The notes below the pieces were generated by a model. It ran no database searches. It saw only the letters and a program-made list of their open reading frames with translations, and was not told where the DNA came from. From NCBI GenBank assembly GCA_019137255.1, contig WPDH01000136.1:1-64000 (forward strand): 64,000 bases of DNA, given 5' to 3'. This document shows positions 22,674 through 34,636 of the stretch, piece by piece; within the stretch, counting starts at the first letter, position 1, and each line of letters begins with the position of its first letter. The position numbers were made by a program, and so were the translations under genes. The DNA comes from Corinectria fuckeliana. Lineage: Eukaryota > Ascomycota > Sordariomycetes > Hypocreales > Nectriaceae.

Positions 22674-24152
22674 GATGATGGATGTCGAGGTGTTTGTCAG
22701 TGGCTTTGGTGACGGTGATAAGAGAGAAAATCGAGAAGAGGCAGTTAAGTGAATGAGTGAGGTTACAGGTGAGAGTTGACGTGCGTTGAGTGTCTGCCTA
22801 AGTAGTCTTCAGAGGTGGAGGGTCGTGGTTGCCTCGCTAGATCCCGCCCCCGGTAGATGCACATAAAACCTGCGCAGCTGCCAGTTGCCAGTTGCCCAGA
22901 TGATTCTCCACCCTCACTGGCACTGCGCCTTCCGAGCCTTGGTAGGTGTACCCTGATAGGTGCATCTACTTATGCGGGATGTGGTTGGCTGTGGCAGTAA
23001 CACTTATCATGGATATGGGTGGGCAACGAAGGAGGAGCCGGATTCTTTAGCGCCTACGCTGCCATCAGAGCAGGCAATGCTGCTGTTATGACTAGCATGG
23101 ACGGTTCAGCTGGCGAATGAATCTGCCACGTGCTACGAGAATCTGAGGATACACGGACGTTACTACGCAAGTAGGGGCCCCGACTTCTTTGGGTAGTTGG
23201 AGTGCACCACGGGCGAAGTTCCTCCTGACGTAACAGGACGTTCAAGAGAACATGTTCGCCCGCTAGAATAGAAGGAGGGGAGGTTGATGGAGCTCCTTCG
23301 TCGGTTAGGTTCTATGAGAATGATGCACGAGACTGTGCCTTCAGTATGTGAGGCAAACGTTGAGCGAACAAATCCAGGCAAGAACCACTCCTCAAATTTC
23401 AAACAGAGCACCACACGGCGCACTTTACGGGCAACTGGCACCGACAGACACAGGCACGGGACAGCAAACAGAAGACACGCCTCTCCCATTCAGCCATGAG
23501 CTTGGCGGCAGGTCCTGAAGAAGCCGCGAAGTGGCTGTACATGCTGAACAAGACTCCAGCAGCTTGACAGAAACTCCGGCCACGTAACAGAAACTCCGGC
23601 CACGTAGCAGAAACTCTAGCAACGTCATAGAAACGGCAGACCGCGGTGAGTCATCGGCCCAAGCTGCAGGTGCTCGGCGTGCGGCAACTACTTGAAAGAG
23701 AACGGCCTGGTTCGCATCGCCATCGTCATCGTAATTTCCTGGTCCCTAGAAGACCTGACTAAGTGTTTCAGTTGGCTTCCGAGATCGGGGTCATGTTCAG
23801 GCCCAGTAGGAAGGAGCCTGCATGTACCTGCCTACCGTATTTACAGACCCAAGGTCCCCCTGCTTGGGGAAGGGTTCAGCTACGCAAGTTGAGCTCGTTG
23901 GAAGAGAGGGAGGAGGACGTGCTGCAAGGTTGCCCCCAAAAGCAGCTTCGGCGACGAGAGCCAACTGGGCTGGGAAATGAGAGCCAACTGGACTAGGCGA
24001 TGAATCACACGAGCAGCGGGAGAGTCGGGAACAAACCCATCACGGAACAGAGAGCCACTTTCAGGACAAGAATCAGAAACTCCTCAGTCGTATCATTGTC
24101 TGCCAATCTAGTGATACCAACTTGCCAGTAACAGGGACACCCAAAATGTCAA
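22674..24152. other. Intergenic; promoter of the transporter and a small tandem repeat
   Basis: I see no gene. 23565-23632 holds about three diverged copies of a 21-bp unit (agaaactccggccacgtaac). The left part is the likely promoter region of the ABC transporter. Confidence 0.4.
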
Positions 24153-26318
24153 TCAAAACGAACTATCCGGCTGCAAAGCCACAAATTCCCCCTTGACAAT
24201 GACGCTCGACGTGGTCAAGTCATCCTGTCCGTCGCCCACTCTCCGCAGGCACGGCTGCGTCATGATGTCCACCGTGAGATCCTCGTCTCCCAGCCCCTGG
24301 TCGTCCTTGAAGTAATTGGAGACCTGCGTCTCGCCGTGCTCGCACGTCTCGAGGTACACGTGCGCTCGTTGCGAGGCCATGTCAAGCGCCAGAAGACCCA
24401 CGCCCTCAACGAGGCCGGCGACGTCGTCAATGAACTCTTGGTGGAAGTGCATCTTGGCCGCTCCCCGGATCGACGATATGAGGTCAAACGTGACGGTGTG
24501 GACGTTGGTGCGGAAGAGACGCACGTACTTGCTGTCCAGCTTCTTCGGCCCAACCTCGCTGTCCCGAATCGTCGTGGCCATGGAGTCGAAGAAGGTGGCA
24601 CGCCAGCTATTGTGTTCCTTCGTGTTGTTGGGGAGCGGGGTGCGCAGGTTGCTGGCAACTGTAGAGCCACCGCGTGTTAGCATCCAGTCAGGCGTGGGGT
24701 GCATGCAGTGGAAGCAGATTGGGTGTTGCTGACACTTACCTTGGGCATCCCGAGGTGCAAACAACTTGCACAGGCGGTCCAGCTCGTCGAATCCCTTGCC
24801 AGAGTGCCCAAGCACACCAAACCCGAGCTGGCGGCTGTAGAGGCCACGCTCAAGGCTTCGCCAAAAGAGGCTGCGGACGAAGTCGGACCACTTCCAGTCG
24901 CTCACGCCCTGCAGAGCGTTCCTGGCCAGGAAGCTAATCGAGTCGAGGCGCTGGTCCATGGTGTACGTCGATGGCTGCGGAACACGATCGACAAGCTCGT
25001 CGATGCGACGCGTGAGCAGTCGGAAGTGGTCCTGGAACTCGTCGTCCGAGATTGCCGCGTAGCCCCCCGGCATGCTGTAGTTGGCCATGTGTTGTCTCAG
25101 CTCTTCAAGGATTGCGTCTTGCTGAAGGAGCGCTTTGTCATGTTTCTTCTGCAGAGCCGCCAACGAGGCTTCATGATCCTCCGCCACCCCCTGGGCGTCC
25201 TTGATGGCGTTTTTGATAACCCGGTCGTAATTGCGCTCGGCTTCTTCAAGCTTGACCGCCATTTCTCCGATCTTGTGATGGGCTTTCAGAAGCTTGCGCT
25301 CGACATCTTCAAGACAGTGCTGAGCTTGATCCCGCTCGGTCCCGGCATTGTCGAGCATTTTCTTGATTTCTAAGACGGATGCGCACGAGCGACAGAGATC
25401 CTCACGAAGACTCGCAATCCTCGCATTGGCACGTTTCAGGACCGCCTCTTGCCGGTGCTGTGTCTTGATCCAAGACATCTGCGAAGTCGTCAACAATCGC
25501 TCAAGCTTTTCCATGTCGCGGCTGTTGGTATCTAGCTCTATCGCTTGTCGACCGAGTTGCTGGTCCTTGTCCTGGCTCTCTTTCACCTTGATCGCCACCC
25601 ATTCTAGGAGCGTCGACGTAGGATCAAGAAGCCGGTTCCTGGGGACTCCGTAGTCCTTCAGGAACCTATCCACACGTCCTTTGTCCTTGAAGCCACCTTC
25701 GTCAAGGCTTGAGGCTTGAGGAGTGCTGCCATCATCGGGAGGAGTGCTGAGGTCACCGGGGCGCGCAGCTTGGCCATCAGAGGACTCAGACGACGAAGAC
25801 CAGTCTGTGTTGTCAACTTCCGCGGTTCCAAATATCTCGTCATGGCTTGAGAAGTGATGTTGGTATTTGGACGTTGGAGACGACGACAATGACGCGTGGG
25901 GACCGGAAATCCGAAACTCGGAGAAAGTGCCTCCGCCTGGCACCTGGAGAGACAAACGCGGTGCCGAGCTCAGGTCTTCGCGGGAGCCGTTGACCGGGCG
26001 GCGTTGCAAGTTCGGATCCGGCTTTTCATTGCCGACTGCCGAGAGATCCGACGACCCAGCGATGGGCACGTCCTGAGTCTTGCTAGGTGCCGAGAGGCCC
26101 GACGACCCAGCGATGGGCACGTCCTGAAGCTTGCCACGGATGATTCGTTGGTTCGCGATCAGGAGGACTTCTTCATCCGGTGGATAAACGAACGTGGTCA
26201 TGTCTTGACGCTGGTCGGAGTGGGCTTGGTGTCCAGAGCCATTGAACCAAATCTTGGTCCCAGACTTCTTAGGGTCGATTTCCCCAGATTCGCGGCTGTT
26301 GGCATTGTTTGTGGCCAT
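24153..26318 (-). CDS. Coiled-coil protein of unknown function
   Basis: The chosen start is the ATG at 26318 (MATNNANSRESGEIDPKKSG). The open frame extends further upstream through repetitive sequence unlikely to be coding. An 81-bp intron that keeps frame (24739-24659, GTAAGT...GCTAAC...CTACAG) leaves 694 residues. The first 230 residues are low-complexity Ser/Asp-rich with two near-identical short repeats (DVPIAGSS). About 230-430 is a long charged coiled coil (DLCRSCASVLEIKKMLDNAG, KLEEAERNYDRVIKNAIKD). The globular C-terminal part begins WSDFVRSLFWRSLERGLYSR, typical of large fungal coiled-coil hypotheticals I know only as uncharacterised. It could be a cytoskeletal or scaffold protein; no function is assigned. 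Confidence 0.65.
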   Translation of the reverse strand: MATNNANSRESGEIDPKKSGTKIWFNGSGHQAHSDQRQDMTTFVYPPDEEVLLIANQRIIRGKLQDVPIAGSSGLSAPSKTQDVPIAGSSDLSAVGNEKPDPNLQRRPVNGSREDLSSAPRLSLQVPGGGTFSEFRISGPHASLSSSPTSKYQHHFSSHDEIFGTAEVDNTDWSSSSESSDGQAARPGDLSTPPDDGSTPQASSLDEGGFKDKGRVDRFLKDYGVPRNRLLDPTSTLLEWVAIKVKESQDKDQQLGRQAIELDTNSRDMEKLERLLTTSQMSWIKTQHRQEAVLKRANARIASLREDLCRSCASVLEIKKMLDNAGTERDQAQHCLEDVERKLLKAHHKIGEMAVKLEEAERNYDRVIKNAIKDAQGVAEDHEASLAALQKKHDKALLQQDAILEELRQHMANYSMPGGYAAISDDEFQDHFRLLTRRIDELVDRVPQPSTYTMDQRLDSISFLARNALQGVSDWKWSDFVRSLFWRSLERGLYSRQLGFGVLGHSGKGFDELDRLCKLFAPRDAQGKCQQHPICFHCMHPTPDWMLTRGGSTVASNLRTPLPNNTKEHNSWRATFFDSMATTIRDSEVGPKKLDSKYVRLFRTNVHTVTFDLISSIRGAAKMHFHQEFIDDVAGLVEGVGLLALDMASQRAHVYLETCEHGETQVSNYFKDDQGLGDEDLTVDIMTQPCLRRVGDGQDDLTTSSVIVKGEFVALQPDSSF

Positions 26319-26344
26319 GATGGGCGAATGGGGTGCAGTAGGCA

Positions 26345-26495
26345 ACGTAGGTATTGAGAAGGTAAAGGGTAAAGTGTAAGGGTAAAGTGTAAGGGTAAAG
26401 GGCAAGGGAGGAAGCACGAGTGTCCGTCAATGCAATCGTTGGTTTCGAGCAATAGGTATTGAGAGGGTAAAGGGTAAAGGTTGGAGGGTAGAGGA
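26345..26495. repeat. GTAAAG/GGGTAAAG microsatellite-like stretch upstream of the coiled-coil gene
   Basis: Several copies of gggtaaagtgtaa and gggtaaagg lie in the 5' region, with a second partial block at 26460-26490 that repeats flanking words (attgagagggtaaaggg). It superficially resembles TTAGGG telomere repeats but is not one. Confidence 0.55.
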
Positions 26496-26499
26496 AGTA

Positions 26500-28555
26500 C
26501 GAGTGTCTGCCAATTCAATCGTCGGTGATGAGCAACAGCCTCGAGTTATAAATGATGACTCGTCCAATTCTGGGAGCTTCAACTACCTTGAGCAAAGCCT
26601 AGAGCTCCAGGATCAGGCTGCGCAGTGCTGGGGGAGTCAGGCTGGGGGAGTGAAGCTGCGCAGTGCTGGGGAGTGAAGCTGCGACAGTCAGGTCTGGCCG
26701 TGTGGCAAAAGCAACCCGTACCAGGGCGTTACGCCTTATTCTGGCCCCCAGCCCAGATGCGTGATACATGCGCCCGTTCGGTGCCTCTGCATATTCAGCT
26801 CAACGCCACCTCGGCGACATGTTTCAAAGGAATCCCTCTGCACACGCCCTCGAGATTAACCTGAGCCCGTTACGGCCTCGAGCATGGCTGGAAGTATGTA
26901 CGAATACGTCGACGCATCGATGGCTTGATGAGAGCAAATGATAGCATCAAGTGGCTGGTCGCACAGGGCGATCCCATCACGCAGGACGAGGGCATCCAGG
27001 TCCGGCAGCCCAGCCCACCATCGAGAAGCGGGGTCCAAATGGCAACACGGCTGGTCTTTTCCGAGACTGAAAGTGCATTTAAGCCACCAGATAAGTCCAG
27101 AGACATGAATGGCGGTGAGTTGATGTGTGGGTTGGGTTGCAATGGCCATGGACCGTAGGCCTAGAGTTTGGCTTGGCCAACGTACTTCGTACATACCGTG
27201 TAACCACGTTGCTGATAAGGCGTGATTTCAATTCAAAATGCAGCTGGATATTGCCATCAGCCAACGGGACGTCAATGACGAGCTTCTGACTGGACGGGCG
27301 TAGGACTTCCCGAGACAGACCGGAGCGGATTGCTCTCTCTTGGCGCCGGCGAGCTTCTGACTGGACTGGCGTAGGACTTTCTAAGACAGACCGGAGCGGA
27401 TTGCTCTCTCCTGGCCCCGGCTGACCGAGTGCCGATCTCTTTGACGATCCCGGCCAATGATGGGGAAGAGAAGGCGGGGAAAAGGGAGAAGAGGGGAAAG
27501 AGGGAGAAGAGGGATCAAGATGCAGGTGTAAGCCGGGGGGCTGACTGGGTGGCAACTCGTATATCCCCCACGGTATCCCATGTATCTCCTCACGGCTTCC
27601 AGGATTGATCCCCGACCTTGGCCAAGTATGTACCAAACAAGGCATCAAGAGTGGGACCTCTAATGCAAGTCTGTTGGTGGCTGTTAGCTCAACAGATAAT
27701 TGCTTCGCCGGTGCTCGGTCCTCACCATGTCTGAGAATGCTTCAGCCGCACCAGGCTGCGAGGTGTCGGAGATGGGCACGGCCTGCAGGAAGCAGAATAT
27801 GACCATCACCCTGCTCGTCACAATCCTCTGGGCGTTGGCGGTCCAGACTGAGGAGCATTGGCGTCGTCTTGCAGGACGCGAGCATGGATGAGGTTGCTTA
27901 TCCCACTCACTCGCTGTCTCTGCTGTCTCTGCTGCCTGCTCAGCACAGGTTTGCTTTTTCTGCCCGTATGCAAGTGTGGCGAGATTTTTTTGCTTTGACG
28001 GGCGAGACTTGCCTTGACCAGCGAAACATGCCTTGACCAGCGATGCCTTGATGAGACACGGCCTGCGTCCATCGGCCTCTCAGAAGAAACGATACAATAG
28101 TGTGTGTCTTGGGAGGCACAATCTACTCCACAAGGAACACCACCAAGTGGATTCAACTGATGAACGTAAGCACGGTGGAATAGGTCATCTCCTGCCTCCC
28201 CACTAACCTTGCAACCTCGTTTGCTATCTCGAGTCGTTTCAAGGATGCGCACGACCTCCCTCGAACGCCATCGTCATCTAGATTGCCTCGAGAACCGCCG
28301 TCAGCTCCGGCTCCCAGCGGAAGACCACCCTCGGCCTTGTGTCCGGTGTCGTCATTCTATGGGCCGTAGTTGACTCTGCGTCAATAGCCCCGACATCTTC
28401 AGGCCGTGCAGCCCGGAGCAAGCCGAATCCCTCCACCGACGCCGGCCAGGGAACCAGCCCCTATAGGTTCTTTTTGGGGCATCACCTGCGATCTGATCGG
28501 GATCTCGTCGTATAATCGTATTGCTTAGTATAGCTTAGTAGCCCCTTCAGCCCTT
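26500..28555. repeat. Gene-free stretch with local duplications
   Basis: No supported gene. Internal duplications: gcgcagtgctgggggagt and related copies at 26615-26690, and two 71-bp copies at 27281-27421 (agcttctgactggac...ttgctctctc). The open frame over 27079-27648 is produced by this duplication and has no domain. Confidence 0.4.
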
Positions 28556-28559
28556 GCTT

Positions 28560-29250
28560 GACTTGGTCTAGTTGATAAGAATTGTCGCTAACCCAACCAA
28601 CACGCGTCAGCTCCTCCGTCGTCGTTGTGAGAGAGATGGCATCGGTAACGCGCTTGGCGGATACGCAAGGCCCCGTGCCGTGAAGCACTGGATGTCGGAC
28701 AGGTTCAGCGAGTCGCGCGGCCTCGAGGCTGCTCGACCAATTGATCCGGCCGGGAGCGACGTCGTCCTCGGCCGAGCGGTTCATGAGGGGGGGAAGCTCG
28801 TGGCCGAGGAGGTAGTGGCCGAAAACGCAGGCAGAGAAGACCTCGCCAAAGTGGGGCTTAGCAGGCTAGAGAAAGTCAGCATCATAGGCAGAGAGGAGCT
28901 TAACACGAAGCAAGGAATCTATCATACATAGTTAGATTAGGTCCCCTAGTTCAGGATGCAGGTTGGCAAGGCATTTTTGAACGTCAGCTATGTCACTGAC
29001 TGCAACAGGCCGCGTGACAAGAAGCTCCAGATAGCCCAGGGATAGTTGCACCCAGACAGCCGCCGTATGCCGCATTGCACACGACGCTGTCCAGCCTGGG
29101 GATGCGCACGCACCGGAGATACTCGTCCGCCAGGCCCTCGGGGTTGCTCACAGGCTCGCGGACCAGGCGCCGGGCGAAGGCGCAAAAGTGCCCAATCCGA
29201 GGGTGACTCCAACGATGAAGGCACCCTTCACAAGGAGAGCGAGGAGCCAC
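28560..29250 (-). pseudogene. ERG27-like 3-keto-steroid reductase (SDR), degraded
   Basis: Minus-strand fragments in the order of fungal 3-ketosteroid reductases: EPVSNPEGLADEYLRCVRIP, RLDSVVCNAAYGG, CNYPWAIWSFLSRGLLQSVT, TFKNALPTCILN, FGEVFSACVFGHYLLGHELP, GRINWSSSLEA (the serine segment of the SDR active site) and SAKRVTDAISLTTT (the catalytic Y-x3-K region, with Tyr apparently changed). Frameshifts near 29080 and stops near 28980-28920 break it. The intact enzyme would remove the C3 keto group in sterol C4 demethylation at the ER. The assignment to ERG27-type rather than another SDR rests on the NYPxAIW and TFKxALPT features. Confidence 0.6.
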
Positions 29251-30659
29251 GGTCTGGAAGTGACGTCGCCCTCATCATCCTCAGCGGGTCAATAACGAAC
29301 CGACCCATCACAATCCACGAGTTCAAAAGACTCGAGCCTAGACCGAGGACCTGTCATCATCTTTCTCCGGGACGGAGGGTAGAGGAGGCATCGTGCTCTG
29401 GCCTTATGTACCATAGGCTCGCGGAATCGGTGTGTCGGCCATCGAGGATTCGTGGAAGATGTAGTTATCGTGGGGTAGTTCTCGTGAATAGACTCTGTTC
29501 CGTAGCCTTCTGCTAGCCCTTCCGTGGTGCAGCTGTGGTATGGTGAGACGAAGCATCGTTGGTCGAGGTATCGTCATCAACTGGGTAGGTAGGTAATTGC
29601 TGGATGCCGGCCACGAGGCTCGAGAACTAGTTGCAAGGCTTGTGGATCCTTCTCGGATAGCGGAGGGGGGCTCTTGGGGCACGTCTGACGGTTCCAGCTT
29701 CAGCGTCTCTCAGCAGCTTCTCGGAGGGCTCGAGACGGCGACAAGTACTTGTTCGGGGCTGTTCTGCAGGGCGCTCGCCTTTCGGCTCGTCAGCTCGTCA
29801 TCTTCAGAGTCAAGGTCCAACTGGGCAGTTTGGGAGGCTGCTGACGTTTTCTGGCACCCACAACCTCTTTCGGGCAGCAGTGGCCAGTCTCTGCTTGTTT
29901 GCGACGGGGGTTACGCGCTGAGGGCGGCCGATTCTGGGTTGTTTCCTGCTGTTCTTGTAGGAGTAATCATGGGCGTGAAGCTGGACGGCGGCGAAACGAA
30001 GTGACGTGGGTTGGAGTCGGTGGGCCTGTCGCTTGGCGTATAGACTGAGGATGGCGGGTGCTGTGACAGTTAGCAGATGACAAATGACAGTTGACAGTTG
30101 ACAGTTGGAACACAAAGAGTAACTGTGCTTGTGTTCAACAAAGACATAATGGACTTTGGCTCAACCCATGGACACACTAAGGGCCGCCTCGGGAACAGAG
30201 GGAGGAGAGCGTGGTATGGACAGTGCTTGATGAACAGGGCAGCAGCACATGAGGACTACCTTCCGGGTAATGCTGCGGCCAGTAATATGAAGTGCAAATG
30301 CTCGTCGTACTGTAGCGAAGAAAGCTGTGGCGCGAACAGTCCTGACAAAGCCCAATGGAGTTCCGCGAATAGATGTGTGAAGGTGTCCGGGTTCAGGAGG
30401 TTAGGTGCACCAAAGCAGAAAGCCAGGCGCAAGCAGCCGTGGATAGCCCACACTTCTTTCGAGGCATCTGTCCCCGGCACCAAGCCTACCCTAGACTTAG
30501 ACCCTAACTCACTAGACCTTACCCCCGCTTCACTGATGTTTATCATCTAGAAGACCCAAGAACCCGAATCCCTTCCCCCTCTCTAGCTATCCTTTCTTTT
30601 GTACGGAGTTTTAGGTGTAAAGGAGAAATGTAGGGAGGAAAACGGGGAAAAGGTCATGT
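29251..30659. other. No supported gene
   Basis: Open frames of 92-150 codons occur on both strands but none has recognisable motifs. The segment near 29930-29975 (ttctgggttgtttcctgctg) resembles 34480-34520 and is probably a remnant of a dispersed repeat. Confidence 0.35.
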
Positions 30660-30960
30660 GTGTTGTGAAGTGATGTTGTGCACCTAGCAATATTGTTGAT
30701 TGAAAGTCGCATCGGTGGTCAATCAGCCAAGATTAATAAAACACACCTTTCAGCTATTAAAAATCCATACAAACTCCTACATAATGGCTTTTAGTCAGGA
30801 TGATCAATTGCAGCTATTTTCAACCATTCAAATGAACCGGGGCGGCTGTCATCCTTGCGTAAAGTCACGATGCATATGCAATCTGGGAGCATCCAGCATC
30901 CAGCATCCAGCAACAGTCTACGTCGCAATAACCTTCAGTCTCCACATGGAACTACCCCAG
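30660..30960. repeat. Dispersed repeat, less degraded copy of 17000-17390
   Basis: Shares gcacctagcaa, aaagtcacgatgcatatgca and neighbouring words with 17000-17390. This copy keeps the C and G where the other has T and A. It also contains a triplicated agcatcc word at 30888-30908. Confidence 0.5.
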
Positions 30961-31529
30961 ATCTTCCCGCGCGCCATGGCATACATAGTCTAGTCTACAT
31001 GGGTGGCAAGCGACCAGCTTGTCCCTCGCACGTCCCTCGCTCATTTTTCGGAAACCTAGATTACCGGCCGGTGAGCTGAGCTGGATGAATGGCGGGGCTG
31101 GATGCAGCGCGTATCGTTGCCGAGAAACCATTTTTGACGCCTGGTCCATCTTGGGCTTGAACTACCTCGCGTGCTCGCAGAGCTGCATGTTGCCCTGTAG
31201 AGACGTCGCGAGTCGAGAGAGCCCCCCAGACAACACGGCGGTGAGGAGGGTCGAATTCGGGATGGAGGTTACAAGGGCTTGCCAGGGACCAAGGAAACGC
31301 GATCAAGTCCAAAGTGATTTTTTCTAGGTTGACTGATCTGACGTATCGTCTTATTATAACCTTGTTGTCCCGTGCGTACCATCGTCGTTGCTTTAAAGCA
31401 TGACCCATCCGTTATAGCACTACCATCCCTCTGTGCTTAGCAATACCATCCTCTGTAACAAAACAGCAACGATCCTGTCTGTGCTTTGCACCCCCATCGT
31501 CTGTGATTTGCAATACCGTCCTCGCTGCT
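30961..31529. other. No supported gene; 3' flank of the F-box-like gene
   Basis: 31370-31545 contains repeated words (taccatc, gctttacagcac, gtgctttgc) suggesting an old, diverged tandem repeat. No coding signal. Confidence 0.35.
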
Positions 31530-32909
31530 TTACAGCACTACCAGATGAGTGAACCGGTTAACAAGATTCTGGGGTGGACTAATAGTAAGCCCACGGTTCA
31601 CCATCTTCCAAAGCTTGCAGATCTTGTTGCTATTGATCTCCTCGTCAGTGAGCCTTTCTCCCGGAACAGGTATAATCATATCCTTCACAACTGTCCACGC
31701 ATGGTGGGGCTCGTTGTCGGGTGGCGCGTCACCGTTCCGGATAATCCACAATCTTCCGATGAACTCCTGGTGGCAAACAGCACGGGGTTCTTCCCTAGTT
31801 GAGTAGCGGAATGAGAGCCCCGTGAGTAACCCTTCGACTTCGTGGAAGCCCAGGGGACTGAACTCGACTCGCCTCTCATCCGTGTAGCAACGGAAGCCGG
31901 CCCAGTGGCCGCCCATGGAGTTCCAGCCTTTGCTGTATCCTACCGTGCCGATGTTGGGGTTAAGGAATCTCATAGCCTTGCCGTCGTCGGAAGGGACATC
32001 GTCGAGACGAACAAAGGCTGATAGGCCTACCTCGGGGTGAAAGCCATCGGGGAATGGGTGGCCTATCCCATCAGACGCGATGCGGGCCTCGTTGAACTCC
32101 CATCGTTTCCCGGTGTCACTTGGGATGTCATGGGCCGCGTAGTACCGTGCGCCTTCGAGATCCTGCTCGTCGTGAGGATAGTATACGTCGTTGAGCACGC
32201 GTACACCTTCAGGGAGATGATCCCACCTGGTGGCTGGCACCAGAGGACGGTGCGGACGGTTCCACACCTGGTCGTCGCTGGGGATCGATGTGATCTGTGG
32301 CCCCTCGACCTGATAGCCACCAACCCACCAGTTGGGGTTAACGTGCTGGAGTAGTAGGGAGGCTTCTGTGAGATGCGGGAGCCGGGGCGCGTTGAATGTT
32401 GTCGGGAATGGCATAGAATCCCAGGAAGTAGGGCGTGGCGCATTAATACCCGGGTATTGTACGTCGATGGAACTCCAGGTTTTATTGATGACTTTGCGAA
32501 AGGGGACTTGGTCGTTTACCAGCGTACCACTGCCATGCCAGTCTGACAAGACAGTTCTGGGTAGCATCATGCTCACGGTAAGAAACGTATCGCGCTTAGG
32601 GTTCATCCGCCAGTAGCTCCGGGTTCCATTGACGTTGTATCCGCGTTCTAGACCCAACGGGAGAATGTGGCAGGTGGCGGCGTTGAACGACCGGCAGGTC
32701 AGCCGGATGGACTGGATGGTGTCTAGGGTCTTTCTCTCTTCACGGGTAAAGTGAGGTAGACCCACGGACACCATCTGTGCTGGTATCGCGAAGCCGATGA
32801 TGGCCTCTGTGATTGTGTGGGGCATCTTGTCAAAAGGAGAGATGGGAGCATCAGACGCTGAGGCACGGTATTTGCCCGAGGCGTCGACGGTGATACCGGA
32901 GTCGGCCAT
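31530..32909 (-). CDS. F-box-like fungal protein of unknown target
   Basis: A single open frame of 459 residues from ATG at 32909 (MADSGITVDASGKYRASAS). Residues about 30-85 read KMPHTITEAIIGFAIPAQMV, then TIQSIRLTCRSFNAAT. The pattern L/MPxxIxxxIxxF...IRxxCRxFxxAxxxxL fits an F-box, the SKP1-binding helix bundle of SCF ubiquitin ligases. The rest has no recognised repeat domain and is rich in Trp and Pro (NPNWWVGGYQVEGPQ, GHWAGFRCYTDERRVEF). A likely intron lies just upstream: branch CTAAC and acceptor CAG abut the ATG, and GTTAGT occurs near 33133. The 5' UTR, or a short extra N-terminal exon, may therefore be spliced. No lesions seen. Confidence 0.55.
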   Translation of the reverse strand: MADSGITVDASGKYRASASDAPISPFDKMPHTITEAIIGFAIPAQMVSVGLPHFTREERKTLDTIQSIRLTCRSFNAATCHILPLGLERGYNVNGTRSYWRMNPKRDTFLTVSMMLPRTVLSDWHGSGTLVNDQVPFRKVINKTWSSIDVQYPGINAPRPTSWDSMPFPTTFNAPRLPHLTEASLLLQHVNPNWWVGGYQVEGPQITSIPSDDQVWNRPHRPLVPATRWDHLPEGVRVLNDVYYPHDEQDLEGARYYAAHDIPSDTGKRWEFNEARIASDGIGHPFPDGFHPEVGLSAFVRLDDVPSDDGKAMRFLNPNIGTVGYSKGWNSMGGHWAGFRCYTDERRVEFSPLGFHEVEGLLTGLSFRYSTREEPRAVCHQEFIGRLWIIRNGDAPPDNEPHHAWTVVKDMIIPVPGERLTDEEINSNKICKLWKMVNRGLTISPPQNLVNRFTHLVVL

Positions 32910-34636
32910 CTGGTGCACGAGGTTAGTCTTTGTCCAGATCTCGAAGGGTCGGTAAGGCTGGGAAAGAATGAAGTGTAGGGCTGTGAGGTGAGAGGGAGAC
33001 TGGAAACGCAGAGAGCGGCACCTGAAGGTTCACAGGAACAGCACTTGAGCATTCATTCTCAACTGGCCGAAGAACAGTGGTGAATGATGCTTGCCAGTGA
33101 ATAATGTTTGCAGGGAATGCTGGGTTACTAACCTTGACGTATTCTTGGACGACGCCTTCGATCCCTCCACGCACGAAGATGGATGTTGTTGAAATGTAGG
33201 TGTGAGGATGAGTGCTCGCGGGGTGGCGAGTGAAGGTGAAGAGTTAAGGAAGGGACTGGGCTCTGCACCGGTGGTCCTCTGGGTTAATGCTGCGGATTTT
33301 TAGGCATCCTCAGGCATCAGCGCCCTCGGTCTGCCAGCTGCCGGCTTTTGGTTGTTTGCCAGCTGCTCCTGCCCCGAGTTCTCTAGCGTAGTATGGCAGT
33401 GCTCGATGCCGATACGGCGTTTGCGCACCTGCGGAGTTTGGGAAGGCGCAGGACCGCGCAGTTGCATGCCATCTGTCGAAGGGTAGGCTGCCTGCTGCGC
33501 TGAGGAAACTGGGAATGGTTCTGGTGTTCGTTCTCATGATCGTGCGCCCAAGTACAAACACAGAAACTCGGATCACCGAATACTTCATCGATAACTAGCA
33601 CACTTGTCGCCTCACTGGAGCCCCCCGAGTCCGTCGTAGAATAGAGCCTTGCATAGCAGTTTTTTCCTTGTATTAAATTGATATGCCTGTTCTTGCCCAC
33701 ACTCATTTTTGCTGACTGACCAAGCTGTCGCAGCAGCTTCTTTCTTTGAGATACCCTTTTCTAGTCCGTCAGAAGCGGAAGCCTTTGAAACCTTCTCTGA
33801 TATTTATTTTGCCTTGACCTTCCTTTCCAAGACTGAGCAGTCCCGATTTCCAACCACTCTTTTCAGCCTGTCGGGTAAATTAAGTGTTATTGTGTGGGCT
33901 GGTGTACCAACGAGTTAGTTGTAACCCGCTCACCACCATCTGTGGCCTCCTGGGCGGGAGACTTCTTCCTCGGCAGGCGATTCCATCGGCAACATGATGC
34001 CAATTCCTACTCGACATGGGAGTCTGTCGAGACTGGGATGATGGGACGATCGGACCGGAAAGTATAGGACCCTTGCCGACGGGTTTGTCTTGTTTGCCAA
34101 CTATAACATGGTTAGCACACCGAAGGAATCTAGGATGGACGATGCCCTCATGTCGCGTGCGTTGGGGGCCCGAAAGCTCTCACCTAGCTGAGACAGACGT
34201 AGTTTATTAACTACTGCGAATTCGCCCACTGGGTTGGCTTCCCGTCCGTTCACACTTCGGCAATCTAGCCCAGATATCTCCGGTCGGCAAATTTACCGCC
34301 TCCCTCCGAGCAACGACGGACATTTTCTCCATCGCCTACTTCCCATGCTTGATTCAGCAGTCAAGAAAGGAGGCGAGTCTGTCCTATTTGAGAGAGTACA
34401 GGCAATTTCTGCGGGTTTTCCTGTGGTTCATTCGACAGGTTGTCTGCAGAGAGCCTTTGGCGATTCTGGCGACATCCAGTTCTGGTTTGTTGCCTGCTGT
34501 TCTTGGTGGGAGTAGTCTTGACTGGCTGGAGCCATGGGATTGGAGAGAGAGGCGAGATAGTTATAGGAGGAAATAACGATGCGATGGATGAGTCGTCACC
34601 ATTGTTGGTCATGTAACGGAACGAAGAACAAGGTCC
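32910..34636. other. No supported gene; contains a dispersed repeat fragment
   Basis: 33655-33715 (attaaattgatatgcctgtt) recurs at 47145-47200. On the minus strand both copies read GKNRHINLI, so they are fragments of the same element. Remaining open frames are short and without motifs. Confidence 0.4.

Noticed and set aside
26345..26410. Telomere-like repeat (TAAGGG words)
   Set aside because: The unit is gtaaagg/gtgtaaggg with irregular spacing, not TTAGGG, and it lies inside a gene's 5' region.
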